NCBI GenBank assembly: GCA_006515795.1
Contig: VFMC01000246.1
Span: forward strand, 1-10,148
Origin: Acidimicrobiaceae bacterium
GTDB lineage: Bacteria; Actinomycetota; Acidimicrobiia; Acidimicrobiales; Ilumatobacteraceae
Direction: 5' to 3'
DNA length: 10,148 nucleotides
The translations under genes and the position numbers were made by a program. Shown here piece after piece: positions 1 through 6,959 of the stretch. Position 1 is the first letter of the stretch. Every line of letters starts with the position of its first letter. The notes below the pieces were generated by a model. That model made no database searches. It had not been told where the DNA came from and worked only from the letters and a program-made list of their open reading frames with translations.

Positions 1-313
1 CGCCGGCCACGGCAACGACGACCCTGATCGGGAGCGAGGTGGTCTTCGAGTAGCGCATCTCGCCGAGGCTCACGACGTCGCTGGCGGTCTCCTCCACCCA
101 ATCACGACCGGTGATGCCGATGTCGAAAAGGCCCTCGGCCACGTACGCGGCGATCTCCTGCGGGCGCAGGATGCGCACCTCGGCGATACGTGGATCGTCG
201 ATGGATGCCTTGTAGTCGACCGACGACGAGCGCACCACAGGCAGGTCGGCTGCCTCGAACAGTTCGAGCGTGGCCCGTTCGAGCGAACCTTTGGGGAGGA
301 CGAGCCGCAGCAC
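1..313 (-). CDS. hisG: ATP phosphoribosyltransferase, N-terminal part (runs off left edge)
   Basis: HisG joins ATP and phosphoribosyl pyrophosphate, the first and feedback-regulated step of histidine synthesis in the cytoplasm. About 104 residues are present, from a GTG start at 313. Seen: the opening LRLVLPKGSLE typical of HisG, the stretch EVRILRPQEIAAYV at about residues 44-57, and GLFDIGITGRDW at about 61-72, the family signature in the substrate-binding lobe. The 3' part lies outside the window, so the short form (needing HisZ) and the long form (with a C-terminal regulatory domain) cannot be told apart. The start is 19 bases after the mog stop; a GAGGGG lies about 15 bases upstream, rather far for a ribosome site, so translation may partly depend on read-through from mog. 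Last visible gene of the def-fmt-rsmB-mog-hisG unit. The visible part is intact. Confidence 0.93.
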   Translation of the reverse strand, partial: MLRLVLPKGSLERATLELFEAADLPVVRSSSVDYKASIDDPRIAEVRILRPQEIAAYVAEGLFDIGITGRDWVEETASDVVSLGEMRYSKTTSLPIRVVVAVAG

Positions 314-332
314 GAGGCCGCAGGCTATCCCC

Positions 333-812
333 TCAGTGAGAGGTGGGCTCGGAATTGAGCAGGCGGAGCGCGTGCGGCAGCACATCGAGGATCGCCGCAA
401 GTTGTTCGACGCATCCCTTTGGCGAGCCCGGCGTGTTGCAGATGATGGCGCGACCACGGATTCCGGCAACGCCACGCGACAGACGTCCGAGCGGGCTGAC
501 GAGCCGCATCGCCTCGGCGAGCCCGGGCGCCTCTCGGTCGATCACCCTGCGAGTACCTTCCGGCGTCTGGTCACGGGGTGCGAAGCCCGTGCCACCGGTG
601 GACACGACGACGCCGGCGAATCCATCGCACATCTCGATGAGCACGTGTTCCACCGCATCGGAGCCGTCGGCGGTGACACGATGCTCGACCACGTCGAAGC
701 CGGCGTTGGTGAGCTGCTCGACCAGCGCCCGACCACTTTCGTCGTCGCGGGCGCCGTGCACCACGCCGTCGCTGACGGTCAGGACCTTGGCGTACTTCGC
801 CGGCTCGCTCAT
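333..812 (-). CDS. mog: Molybdopterin adenylyltransferase family protein (MogA/MoaB)
   Basis: A 159-residue protein of the MoCF-biosynthesis fold. Members adenylylate molybdopterin before molybdate insertion (MogA/MoaB/Cnx1G role) in molybdenum cofactor synthesis. Seen: the N-terminal strand KVLTVSDGV (about residues 9-17), the nucleotide-binding signature STGGTGFAPRDQTPE (71-85) with Asp81 where E. coli MogA has a key aspartate, and NTPGSPKG (126-133) near the C-terminus. The length is normal and no segment is missing. The ATG at 812 overlaps the rsmB TGA as ATGA, and no strong Shine-Dalgarno sequence precedes it, so it is probably translationally coupled to rsmB. Its place between an rRNA methyltransferase and hisG gives no obvious functional clue. 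MogA and MoaB cannot be separated from sequence alone. An open frame continuing upstream of 812 in this phase is only the out-of-frame remnant of rsmB. Confidence 0.9.
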   Translation of the reverse strand: MSEPAKYAKVLTVSDGVVHGARDDESGRALVEQLTNAGFDVVEHRVTADGSDAVEHVLIEMCDGFAGVVVSTGGTGFAPRDQTPEGTRRVIDREAPGLAEAMRLVSPLGRLSRGVAGIRGRAIICNTPGSPKGCVEQLAAILDVLPHALRLLNSEPTSH

Positions 813-1985
813 GACCGCCGACGGTATCGAATCAGCACCATGCCATCGGTGTCGTGATGATGTGGCAGCACGCGCCATCCGTGCGCGAACGGCTCCCAGG
901 CGCCGGTCGGCTCGGCGGTATCGACGTCGAGGCCGTCCGGAACCGTGTGGTTGATCGATTCGGCCGCAGTCAGGGTGCACACGCTGTACACCAACGCGCC
1001 GCCGGGGCGCACGAGCGTCGCCGCCTGGTTCAGGAGCGCACCTTGGAGCAGCACGAGGTTGTCGATGTCGGGCGCAGTGATCCGCCAGCGGGCGTCGGGT
1101 CGGCGGCGCAATGCTCCCAGGCCGGAGCACGGGGCATCGAGCAGCACCCGGTCGAACGAGCCGGCAACGAACGGGGAGCTGGTGCCGTCGGCCACCACCG
1201 GCGCGACGGCGGCCGAAAGGCGGGCGACGTTGGAGCCGATCAGGTGCACCCGTTGTGCGGCGACATCGGCCGCCACGACGAATGCGCCATCGGCCCCCTC
1301 GCGGGCGGCCATCGCCGTGGCCTTTCCACCCGGCGCAGCACACATGTCGAGCACTCGCTCCCCCGGCGCCGCACCCACGGACGCGGCAACCCACTGCGAG
1401 GCGCGGTCCTGCACGTACCCGTCGTCGCGAACCGACACCGGCGGCGGTTCGTTCATCCGCTGCATCACGGGCAGCGCATCGTCGCCGAGCTCCGCGGTGA
1501 GGAGATCGAACATCCACTGCGGATAGCTCAGCTCCGTGGCCCGGTCTGGCCACACCATCGCAGTGCGCGACACGTTGCGGAGGATCGCGTTGGCAAAGGC
1601 CCGCAACCGCTTCGGAGCCAGGGCCACCGTCTCGGCGACAGCGGCATGCGGGCGCACGCCTGCGAAGTGCAGCTGATACGCGCCGAGGCGCAGCAGGGTG
1701 CGCACCGCTGAGCTCGGTGACGAAGCCCCGATCACGCTGGTCGAGCGTAGAGCCACTCAACGCCGCCGGCACGACGAGGTTGGCGTAGGCCCCGTCGTGG
1801 TCGATGCGTTGCAGGCAGTGCAGGGCGAGCTCACGAGCGGTCGACACCGCATCAGTGTGCCGCGCCGGCGCCTCGATGCCGCCCGAGCCGGGGGCGTCCC
1901 TCAGTCGATGACCGGCCGTCGGGTTCGGACGCGGTCCGACGCGGTGAGCCAGGTGGGCACGCCTCATCACTCGGCCTGCGCTCAC
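809..1985 (-). CDS. rsmB: 16S rRNA m5C967 methyltransferase RsmB, frame broken by internal loss
   Basis: RsmB (Fmu/Sun) methylates a cytosine of 16S rRNA using S-adenosylmethionine. The gene lies in two phases. Positions 1985 to about 1710 encode the start of the NusB-like RNA-binding domain (ARELALHCLQRI, then DQRDRGFVTEL). From about 1717 the next phase resumes with AVRTLLRLGAYQLHF and runs to the TGA at 809; this second open frame is 1756-809. About 27 codons between these blocks are missing relative to E. coli RsmB, leaving a frame change. The catalytic half is intact: VLDMCAAPGGK (SAM motif I), LLDAPC (motif IV cysteine) and YSVCT (motif VI nucleophile cysteine). The stretch between PPPVSVR and DDGYVQD is also about 40 residues shorter than in E. 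coli, which may be a lineage trait. The start is unsettled: GTG 1985, GTG 1970 and ATG 1967 follow an AAGGGGTGA, while homology begins near GTG 1847. The stop overlaps mog by 4 bases. Confidence 0.85.
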
Positions 1986-1997
1986 CCCTTCTTGCGA

Positions 1998-2828
1998 TCA
2001 GTCCCGGCCGAGCGGCTCGCCCGGCATCAGCCTGGCGCCGTTCGAGAACGCGGCGAACTGCATCGCCGCCCTTCCCTCCGGTTGCACGACCCTGAGTCGA
2101 AGCCCGCCGGCGAGATCGCCGTCGAGCGTGTCGCCCGACCCGGCAGGGTCGACGAGATCGGCTTCGAGCACCTTCAGCCGCTTGCCGCGCAGCGTGGTCC
2201 AGGCCCCGCCGAGCCGCACGATCCGATGTCGCTCCACGGCCGGCCGCAACCAATCGAGCCGCAGATCGGACGGAGCGAGTTTGCCTGCATAGGTGGCATC
2301 TCCGACCTGGCCAACGGGTGCAGCGAGCCCGACGGTGAGCTGATCGACCAGCAATGCCGTGCCGACCTCGACCAGCCGACTTCGCAACGATGCACCCGTC
2401 TCGTCGGCCCCGATGGGCACCTCGACGACTGCGTGGATCGGTCCGGTGTCGAGGCCCTCGTCGAGCTGCATCAGGCAGACACCGGTGAGGGTGTCGCCCG
2501 CCAACAGCGCACGTTCCACGGGCGCTGCGAGCGCATCGGGCTTGATCAGCTGACCGAAGGCAACCACGACGCCGAGCTCGGCACCGGAGGAGCGGGCGAC
2601 GACGATGGCCTCGTCGACGGAATGAACCACCCGCAGCCCGAGTCGGAGCGCGGCGGCCTTGACCGGACTAGGAACCAGCTCTCCGCCACGTCCGCGCCGC
2701 TTGTCGATCCGGGTGACCACGCACGACACGGCGAAGCCCGCCGCAACCAAGGCCTCGAGCGGCGGCACCGCCATCGCCGGCGTGCCGAAGTACACCAGCC
2801 GCGGCAGCCCCGGCGACGATCGGGTCAT
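1998..2828 (-). CDS. fmt: Methionyl-tRNA formyltransferase lacking its catalytic segment
   Basis: Fmt transfers a formyl group from 10-formyl-tetrahydrofolate to Met-tRNA(fMet). The frame codes for 276 residues, against about 300-315 usually. Seen: FGTPAMAVPPLEAL (about 14-27), RGRGGELVPSPVKAAAL (45-61), GVVVAFGQLIKPDALAA (86-102), GVCLMQLDEGLDTG (116-129, with the catalytic Asp), and the C-terminal tRNA-binding domain (YAGKLAPSDLRLDW, GGAWTTLRGKRLKV). Between Ala102 and Pro103 (about 2522-2523) about 20 residues are absent without a frame change. That block in the family carries N-x-H-x-S-L-L-P-R-W-R-G, including the catalytic Asn and His. As written the protein could not formylate. ATG 2828 overlaps the def TGA as ATGA, with no clear Shine-Dalgarno, so it is coupled to def. 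The gene stops 12 bases before the first candidate rsmB start. Confidence 0.9.
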   Translation of the reverse strand: MTRSSPGLPRLVYFGTPAMAVPPLEALVAAGFAVSCVVTRIDKRRGRGGELVPSPVKAAALRLGLRVVHSVDEAIVVARSSGAELGVVVAFGQLIKPDALAAPVERALLAGDTLTGVCLMQLDEGLDTGPIHAVVEVPIGADETGASLRSRLVEVGTALLVDQLTVGLAAPVGQVGDATYAGKLAPSDLRLDWLRPAVERHRIVRLGGAWTTLRGKRLKVLEADLVDPAGSGDTLDGDLAGGLRLRVVQPEGRAAMQFAAFSNGARLMPGEPLGRD

Positions 2829-3319
2829 GTGAGGCGGAGTCGGCGCTTCGGCGCAGGCGCCGCGGCCGATTCGCTCAGCCGGCGGTACTCGGCCATTGCC
2901 TCCTTGCGCTGGGCGGGTTCCATCCGGTCGAACATCAACACGCCGTTCAGGTGATCGAGCTCGTGCTGGAACAAACGGCCGGCGAGCTCACCGGCCTCGA
3001 TCTCGACCACGTTGCCATCGAGGTCGATGCCGCGCATGAGCACCTCGTTCGGGCGCATCATCTCCACGTACAACCCGGGGATGCTGAGGCAGCCCTCGTC
3101 GTACACCCACTCACCACTGCTCTCGACGATCTCCGGGTTGATGACGACCATCGGTTCGTCGTCCATGTCCCACACGAAGATCTGCTTCTGCACACCGATG
3201 GCGTAGAGCGTGTCGAACATGTCGTCGACGAGGCGGGCGATCTTGCCGTCGATGTCGGTGACCGACGCGGCCTTCGTCCTCAGCACCGGGTCTCCGAAGG
3301 TGCGGATCGTGTACCCCAT
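2825..3319 (-). CDS. def: Peptide deformylase lacking motif 1
   Basis: Def removes the formyl group from the N-terminal methionine of new proteins, using a metal held by one Cys and two His. The frame codes for 164 residues. Seen: IRTFGDPVLRTKA at the N-terminus, LVDDMFDTLYA (30-40), motif 2 EGCLSIPG (75-82, metal-ligand Cys) and motif 3 QHELDH (118-123, both metal-ligand His and the catalytic Glu). Motif 1 (G-x-G-x-A-A-x-Q), which supplies the Gln and Gly of the oxyanion site, is missing: LYA at residue 40 passes straight to IGVQKQIF, where the family has about ten more residues. The loss is in frame (junction about 3199-3200). The C-terminal tail is Ala/Arg-rich. The ATG at 3319 has no Shine-Dalgarno but sits 7 bases after a TAGCCT box, suggesting leaderless expression. 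First gene of its unit; the stop overlaps fmt by 4 bases. Confidence 0.9.
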   Translation of the reverse strand: MGYTIRTFGDPVLRTKAASVTDIDGKIARLVDDMFDTLYAIGVQKQIFVWDMDDEPMVVINPEIVESSGEWVYDEGCLSIPGLYVEMMRPNEVLMRGIDLDGNVVEIEAGELAGRLFQHELDHLNGVLMFDRMEPAQRKEAMAEYRRLSESAAAPAPKRRLRLT

Positions 3320-3326
3320 GCGTGCC

Positions 3327-3332
3327 AGGCTA
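3327..3332 (-). promoter_or_regulatory. Putative -10 box of a leaderless def promoter
   Basis: On the minus strand TAGCCT (TANNNT type) is followed by exactly 7 bases and then the def ATG. This is the spacing expected if transcription starts at or next to the start codon, an arrangement common in actinobacteria. No Shine-Dalgarno lies before the ATG, which fits. I see no convincing -35 hexamer. The call rests on motif and spacing only. Confidence 0.4.
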
Positions 3333-3380
3333 CCGAGTGAGCAAACTGCGCCACGCCCCCAGCGGCAGGCCACCGACATC

Positions 3381-3386
3381 GGAGAG
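3381..3386 (+). promoter_or_regulatory. Ribosome binding site fixing the methyltransferase start
   Basis: GGAGAG lies 6 bases before the GTG at 3393. It favours that start over the in-frame ATG at 3318, which would overlap the first codon of def on the other strand and has no such site. The protein from GTG opens with TQYFEEDP, the usual beginning for this family. Confidence 0.6.
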
Positions 3387-3392
3387 CACTTC

Positions 3393-4034
3393 GTGACCCA
3401 GTACTTCGAGGAGGACCCGACCGTCGAGTCGGCGCCACGCGATGTGGTGTGGGCGCTCCCCGACGGCTCGCTCACGCTCACGACCGATCGCGGCGTCTTC
3501 GGCTACGACCGCGTCGACACAGGTACGAAGCTGCTGCTGCTGAAGGCCGCCCCTCCACCTCCGACGGGCAACCTGCTCGATCTCGGCTGCGGCACCGGGG
3601 CGATGGCGATCACCATGGCACGTCGCTCCCCCGCGGCGACGATCTGGGCGGTCGACGTCAACGGGCGCGCCCGCGAGTTGTGCGCCCTGAACGCGGCGCG
3701 TCACGGCACAACGAACGTCACGGTCTTGCATCCCGACGATGTCGATCCCGGCCTGCGGTTCGAGGCGCTGTGGAGCAACCCGCCGATCCGGATCGGAAAG
3801 CCGGCGCTGCACGCGATGCTCACGATGTGGCTGATGCGGCTGCAGACGGGCGCAGACGCACTTCTCGTGGTGCAGAAGCACCTCGGCGCCGATTCGCTGC
3901 AACGCTGGTTGAACGAGACAGACCATCGCGCCGAGCGGGTGGCCACCGGTGCCGGTTTCAGGCTGCTGAGGGTGAGCGGCCCAACCGCGCCCGGCCGACG
4001 GTCAACGTCTGGCGGGATCGACCTCGACTCGTAG
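3393..4034 (+). CDS. RsmC-like class I SAM-dependent methyltransferase
   Basis: A 213-residue, single-domain methyltransferase of the small-MTS group, related to the catalytic half of RsmC (16S rRNA guanine-N2). Seen: TDRGVFGYDRVDTGTKLLL (about residues 31-49), the segment shared with RsmC/RlmG proteins; SAM motif I LLDLGCGTGAMA (61-72); acidic motif II WAVDVN (85-90); and catalytic motif IV SNPPIR (128-133) followed by IGKPALH. VVQKHLGADSLQRWL (159-173) is well conserved. All expected blocks are present, in contrast to its neighbours. It lacks the extra N-terminal domain of E. coli RsmC, so the substrate is not certain; rRNA guanine is an inference. It is the only plus-strand gene, diverging from def across a 73-base gap. 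Its last 33 bases overlap the 3' end of priA on the opposite strand. The tail after residue 196 is Gly/Ser/Arg-rich and not conserved. Confidence 0.85.
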   Translation: MTQYFEEDPTVESAPRDVVWALPDGSLTLTTDRGVFGYDRVDTGTKLLLLKAAPPPPTGNLLDLGCGTGAMAITMARRSPAATIWAVDVNGRARELCALNAARHGTTNVTVLHPDDVDPGLRFEALWSNPPIRIGKPALHAMLTMWLMRLQTGADALLVVQKHLGADSLQRWLNETDHRAERVATGAGFRLLRVSGPTAPGRRSTSGGIDLDS

Positions 4035-5797
4035 CCGCGACCCCTTCGGTCGCGGCGTCGCCGCGAGCCGCGGGCCGAGCTCGTCCCAGGTATCAGCTCG
4101 AACCAGCACGCCGTCGTGATCATCGGCGGCGGCCAAGCCGGTGGCCGCGACGAAGTCGGCCGCCCCTGCCCCACTGATGCGGGCGAGTGCGCCGACGCTT
4201 CGGCGGCGGCCACGCGCCCGGGGTCGGCCAGCACCGCGGCCTGCACCACGACGTGCGCGGGTTCGAAGGTCTGGATCATCAGTCGCCCGCCGCCAGATCG
4301 CGGACCGAGCAGTCGGGCAGCACGAACGAGCAATGCGAACGCCTGCTCGGCGGCGCGGTAGCGGGGGGCGAAGAGCTCGGAGTCGAAGTCGAGAAAGGCA
4401 ACGACGTCGGCCTCGCGGACGCGGTGCAGCACCGCCTCGGTGCCGACGTGCACATCGGCGGCAGCGAGGTCATCGGCGCTACCGCTTGTGCCGCGTCCGG
4501 CTGCGGTGGCGGCGCTTGCGGTGATTGCCACGACCGGTCGGCCGGCCGCCGCCTCCAGGTCGTCACGCAACCGCGCCACCCCTGGGCGCACGTTGGCGAG
4601 AGCTCCAGATCCGCATCGCTGGCACACGGGCGGGCGTTCGGTGCCACATCGATGACACACCAAGCGCCCGTCGTCGCGCTGGTTGACCGCGGCCTGGCAC
4701 CGCTCGCACGACAGCAGCGAGCGACACGATCGACAGGCAATCAACCGTGCCCGCCCCGGCGTGTTGTGCACGCACACCACTTTGCGTGAACGGTCGCGGA
4801 GGGCTGCGATGAGGGGCGAGGTGAGCAGCGAACGTCTCCACGGTTCCTCGTCGCTGCGGTCGACAACTTCGACGATCGGCCAGCTGGACCTCTCCTCGGC
4901 CGTCTGCGGTCGCACCCATCGGCGACCCGACCACGCCAGCGCCGAAACGGTCGGGCACGGCGACACCAGCAGACACGGCACGGCCGCCCGGCGGGCGCGT
5001 TCGATGGCGACATCGCGAGCGTGCCACGTCGGCGAGCGCTCTTCCTGGAGCGCCTCGTCGTGTTCGTCGATCACCACGATTGCAGCGACCTGCGGCGTGG
5101 TGGCCCACACCGCGCCGCGGCCCCCGATGACGACATCGGCGCCGCCGGCGGCAACGGCCCAGTCGTGAGGCATCACCGCCACCGCCAAACCGTCGGCGCG
5201 CAACCGCGCCGCCATCCGCAACATCGAATCGTGCACCGGGTGCACCACGATGATCCGCCCATGTGCGGCCGCTGCTCGGACCGCGTCGAGAGCATCGTCG
5301 TTCGGCCCGATGCGCACGACGCCACCGCCATCGGCGAGAAGTCGGACCATCGCATCGGGAACCACCGCACCGAGTGCGGCCCCGCCGCCAACAGTCGCGT
5401 CCCTACGAGAAGCTGCGGCGGTGCCCCGGCGCACGTCGGGCACCGCCCTCACCATCGTCGGCGGGCTGGCGCTCACCAGGAACGGCCGCAGCCGGCCGAC
5501 ACCCCAGCGCTGTGCAGCCCAGCGCGCCAGGTCGATGACGTCAGCCGATGGGCCGTGGCCCGACCACTTGGCGATCGGCACCAGACGGTCGGCGGACACC
5601 TCGGTAGACGCCACTCCGAGGCCGACGACCCATCCTGCGGTACGTCGGTGGGCGAGCGGTATCCGCACCATCGAGCCGATCTGCACCAGGTCGCCGAGCT
5701 CGGGCGGAACCAGGTAGTCGAACGACTTGTCGAGACCGGTGAGGTCGGGCAGAACCGTGGCGACGAGCAGACCATCTGTCGCTCCGGCGGAGCTCAC
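4002..5797 (-). CDS. priA: PriA-type primosomal protein N' (pseudo-helicase), frame broken near the C-terminus
   Basis: PriA recognises stalled forks and reloads the replisome. Residues 1-534 are read from GTG 5797; then about 11 codons are missing and the phase changes near 4194-4196. The last 63 residues follow in the other phase (GALARISGAG ... LVRADTWDELGPRL ... GSRLRVEVDPARR) to the TGA at 4002. Read straight on, the first phase would instead run antisense through the methyltransferase to 3701, with unrelated residues. Seen: the 3'-DNA-binding N-terminal domain (LDKSFDYLVPPEL, 22-34); a position that should hold Walker A but reads VVRIGPNDDALDAV (160-173); a degenerate DEAH box VVIDEHDEA (241-249); and eight cysteines in four CxxC-like pairs (355-395) for two zinc ions. 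Lack of Walker A is the known actinobacterial condition, so it probably acts without ATP-driven unwinding. It lies 56 bases after metK and is the last gene of the mihF-to-priA unit. Confidence 0.88.
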
Positions 5798-5853
5798 GAC
5801 CGCGACCTGCTCACCGACATCAGTGGCGCGCCGGCATCAGTCGCGGTGAGGTG

Positions 5854-6959
5854 TCAGAGCCCGACCGCGCTCTTGTAGTCGGCGAGACGACTCACGTGCT
5901 CCCAGGTGAACTCGGGCAGGTCGCGACCGAAGTGCCCGTAGGCGGCGGTCTTGCGGAAGATCGGTCGCTTCAGATCGAGGTCGCGGACGATCGCTGCCGG
6001 CCGGAGGTCGAACACATCGCGGACACCCTGCACGATCGCGGCCGGGTCGACCGTTTCGGTGCCGAAGGTTTCGACGAGGATGCTCACCGGGTGGGCCATG
6101 CCGATGGCATAGGCAACCTGCACTTCGCAACGAGCCGCGGCGCCCGATGCAACGACGTGCTTGGCGACCCACCGGGCGGCGTAGGCAGCCGAACGATCGA
6201 CCTTGCTCGGGTCCTTGCCGCTGAACGCACCGCCGCCATGGCGGCCCATGCCCCCGTAGGTGTCGACGATGATCTTGCGCCCGGTGAGACCGGTGTCGCC
6301 GTGCGGACCGCCGACGACGAACTTGCCGGTCGGGTTGATGTACACCTGATAGTCGTCATCGGCGAAAGCGGCGGGCACGACCGGAGCGATGACGTGCTCG
6401 ATCAGATCGGGTCGGATCACCGTGTCGCGGTCGATGCCGTCGGCATGCTGGGTGCTGATCAGCACGTGACTCAACTTCACCGGCTTGCCGTCGACGTACT
6501 CGAAGGTGACCTGGGTCTTGCCATCGGGGCGCAGATAGGGAACGGCGCCGGCCTTGCGAACCTCGGACAGGCGTTCGGCCATGCGATGTGCCAACCAGAT
6601 CGGCAGGGGCATCAGGTCGGGGGTGTCGTTGCAGGCGTAGCCGAACATCATGCCCTGGTCGCCGGCGCCCTGCCGGTTGATGAGGTCTTCGCCACCCTTG
6701 CCACCGCGGAGCTCTTCGCTCTTGTCGACGCCCTGGGCGATGTCGGCGCTCTGCTCGTCGATGCTGACGATGACACCGCACGTGTTGCCGTCGAAGCCGT
6801 AGGCAGCGTTGTCGTAGCCGATCGAGTTGATCACCTCCCGGGCGAGCCATGCGGATCCTCGGCCAAGATGGCGTCGAGGACCGCGTCGCTCACCTGATCG
6901 GCCATCTTGTCGGGATGGCCCTCTGTGACGCTTTCGGAGGTGAATGTGAACGATCTCAC
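5854..6959 (-). CDS. metK: S-adenosylmethionine synthetase, frame broken by internal loss
   Basis: MetK makes S-adenosylmethionine from methionine and ATP, supplying the methyltransferases in this window among many others. The N-terminal piece runs from GTG 6959 (FTSESVTEGHPDK with the catalytic His, then DAVLDAILAEDPHG) to about 6847. The sequence then jumps to AREVINSIGYDNAAYGFDG in another phase, open from about 6846 to the TGA at 5854; a 326-residue frame opens at GTG 6834. About 29 codons are missing, corresponding to the E. coli stretch with CET ... TG ... GGEITT, which holds glutamates known to bind K+ and methionine. Everything after is complete: GAGDQGMMFGYA, STQHAD, NPTGKFVVGGPHGD and GGGAFSGKDPSKVDRSAAY (phosphate and metal loop). 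The GTG overlaps the coaBC TGA (GTGA), implying translational coupling. As written no full-length enzyme could be made. Confidence 0.9.

Noticed and set aside
333..1985. One 550-residue open frame that could be read as an RsmB-MogA fusion
   Set aside because: Only its two ends have homology (RsmB N-terminus, MogA). The middle is Arg/Ala-rich out-of-frame sequence antiparallel in phase to the real RsmB catalytic half, and MogA has its own ATG overlapping the rsmB stop.
1698..2954. Long plus-strand open frame (418 residues) opposite rsmB, fmt and def
   Set aside because: Typical high-GC shadow: Arg/Gly/His-rich, no recognisable motif, and fully antisense to three recognised genes. The same holds for other plus-strand frames opposite priA, metK and coaBC.
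3318..3392. Earlier ATG start for the methyltransferase at 3318
   Set aside because: It overlaps the def start codon, has no ribosome site, and adds an unconserved Arg/Gln-rich stretch; GTG 3393 has GGAGAG at 6 bases.
3701..4194. C-terminal extension of priA in its first phase
   Set aside because: It resembles no PriA and lies antisense to the conserved methyltransferase; the true C-terminus is in the next phase, ending at 4002.
5811..5849. Inverted TCACCG/CGGTGA and repeated CATCAGT in the 56-base metK-priA gap as a terminator or operator
   Set aside because: Only 6 paired bases across a 27-base loop, no T tract, and genes on both sides appear co-transcribed.
1710..6848. Programmed frameshifting or RNA editing to rescue rsmB, priA and metK
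   Set aside because: Whole blocks of codons are absent, not just a base out of phase, and no slippery sequence with a downstream structure is evident at the junctions.
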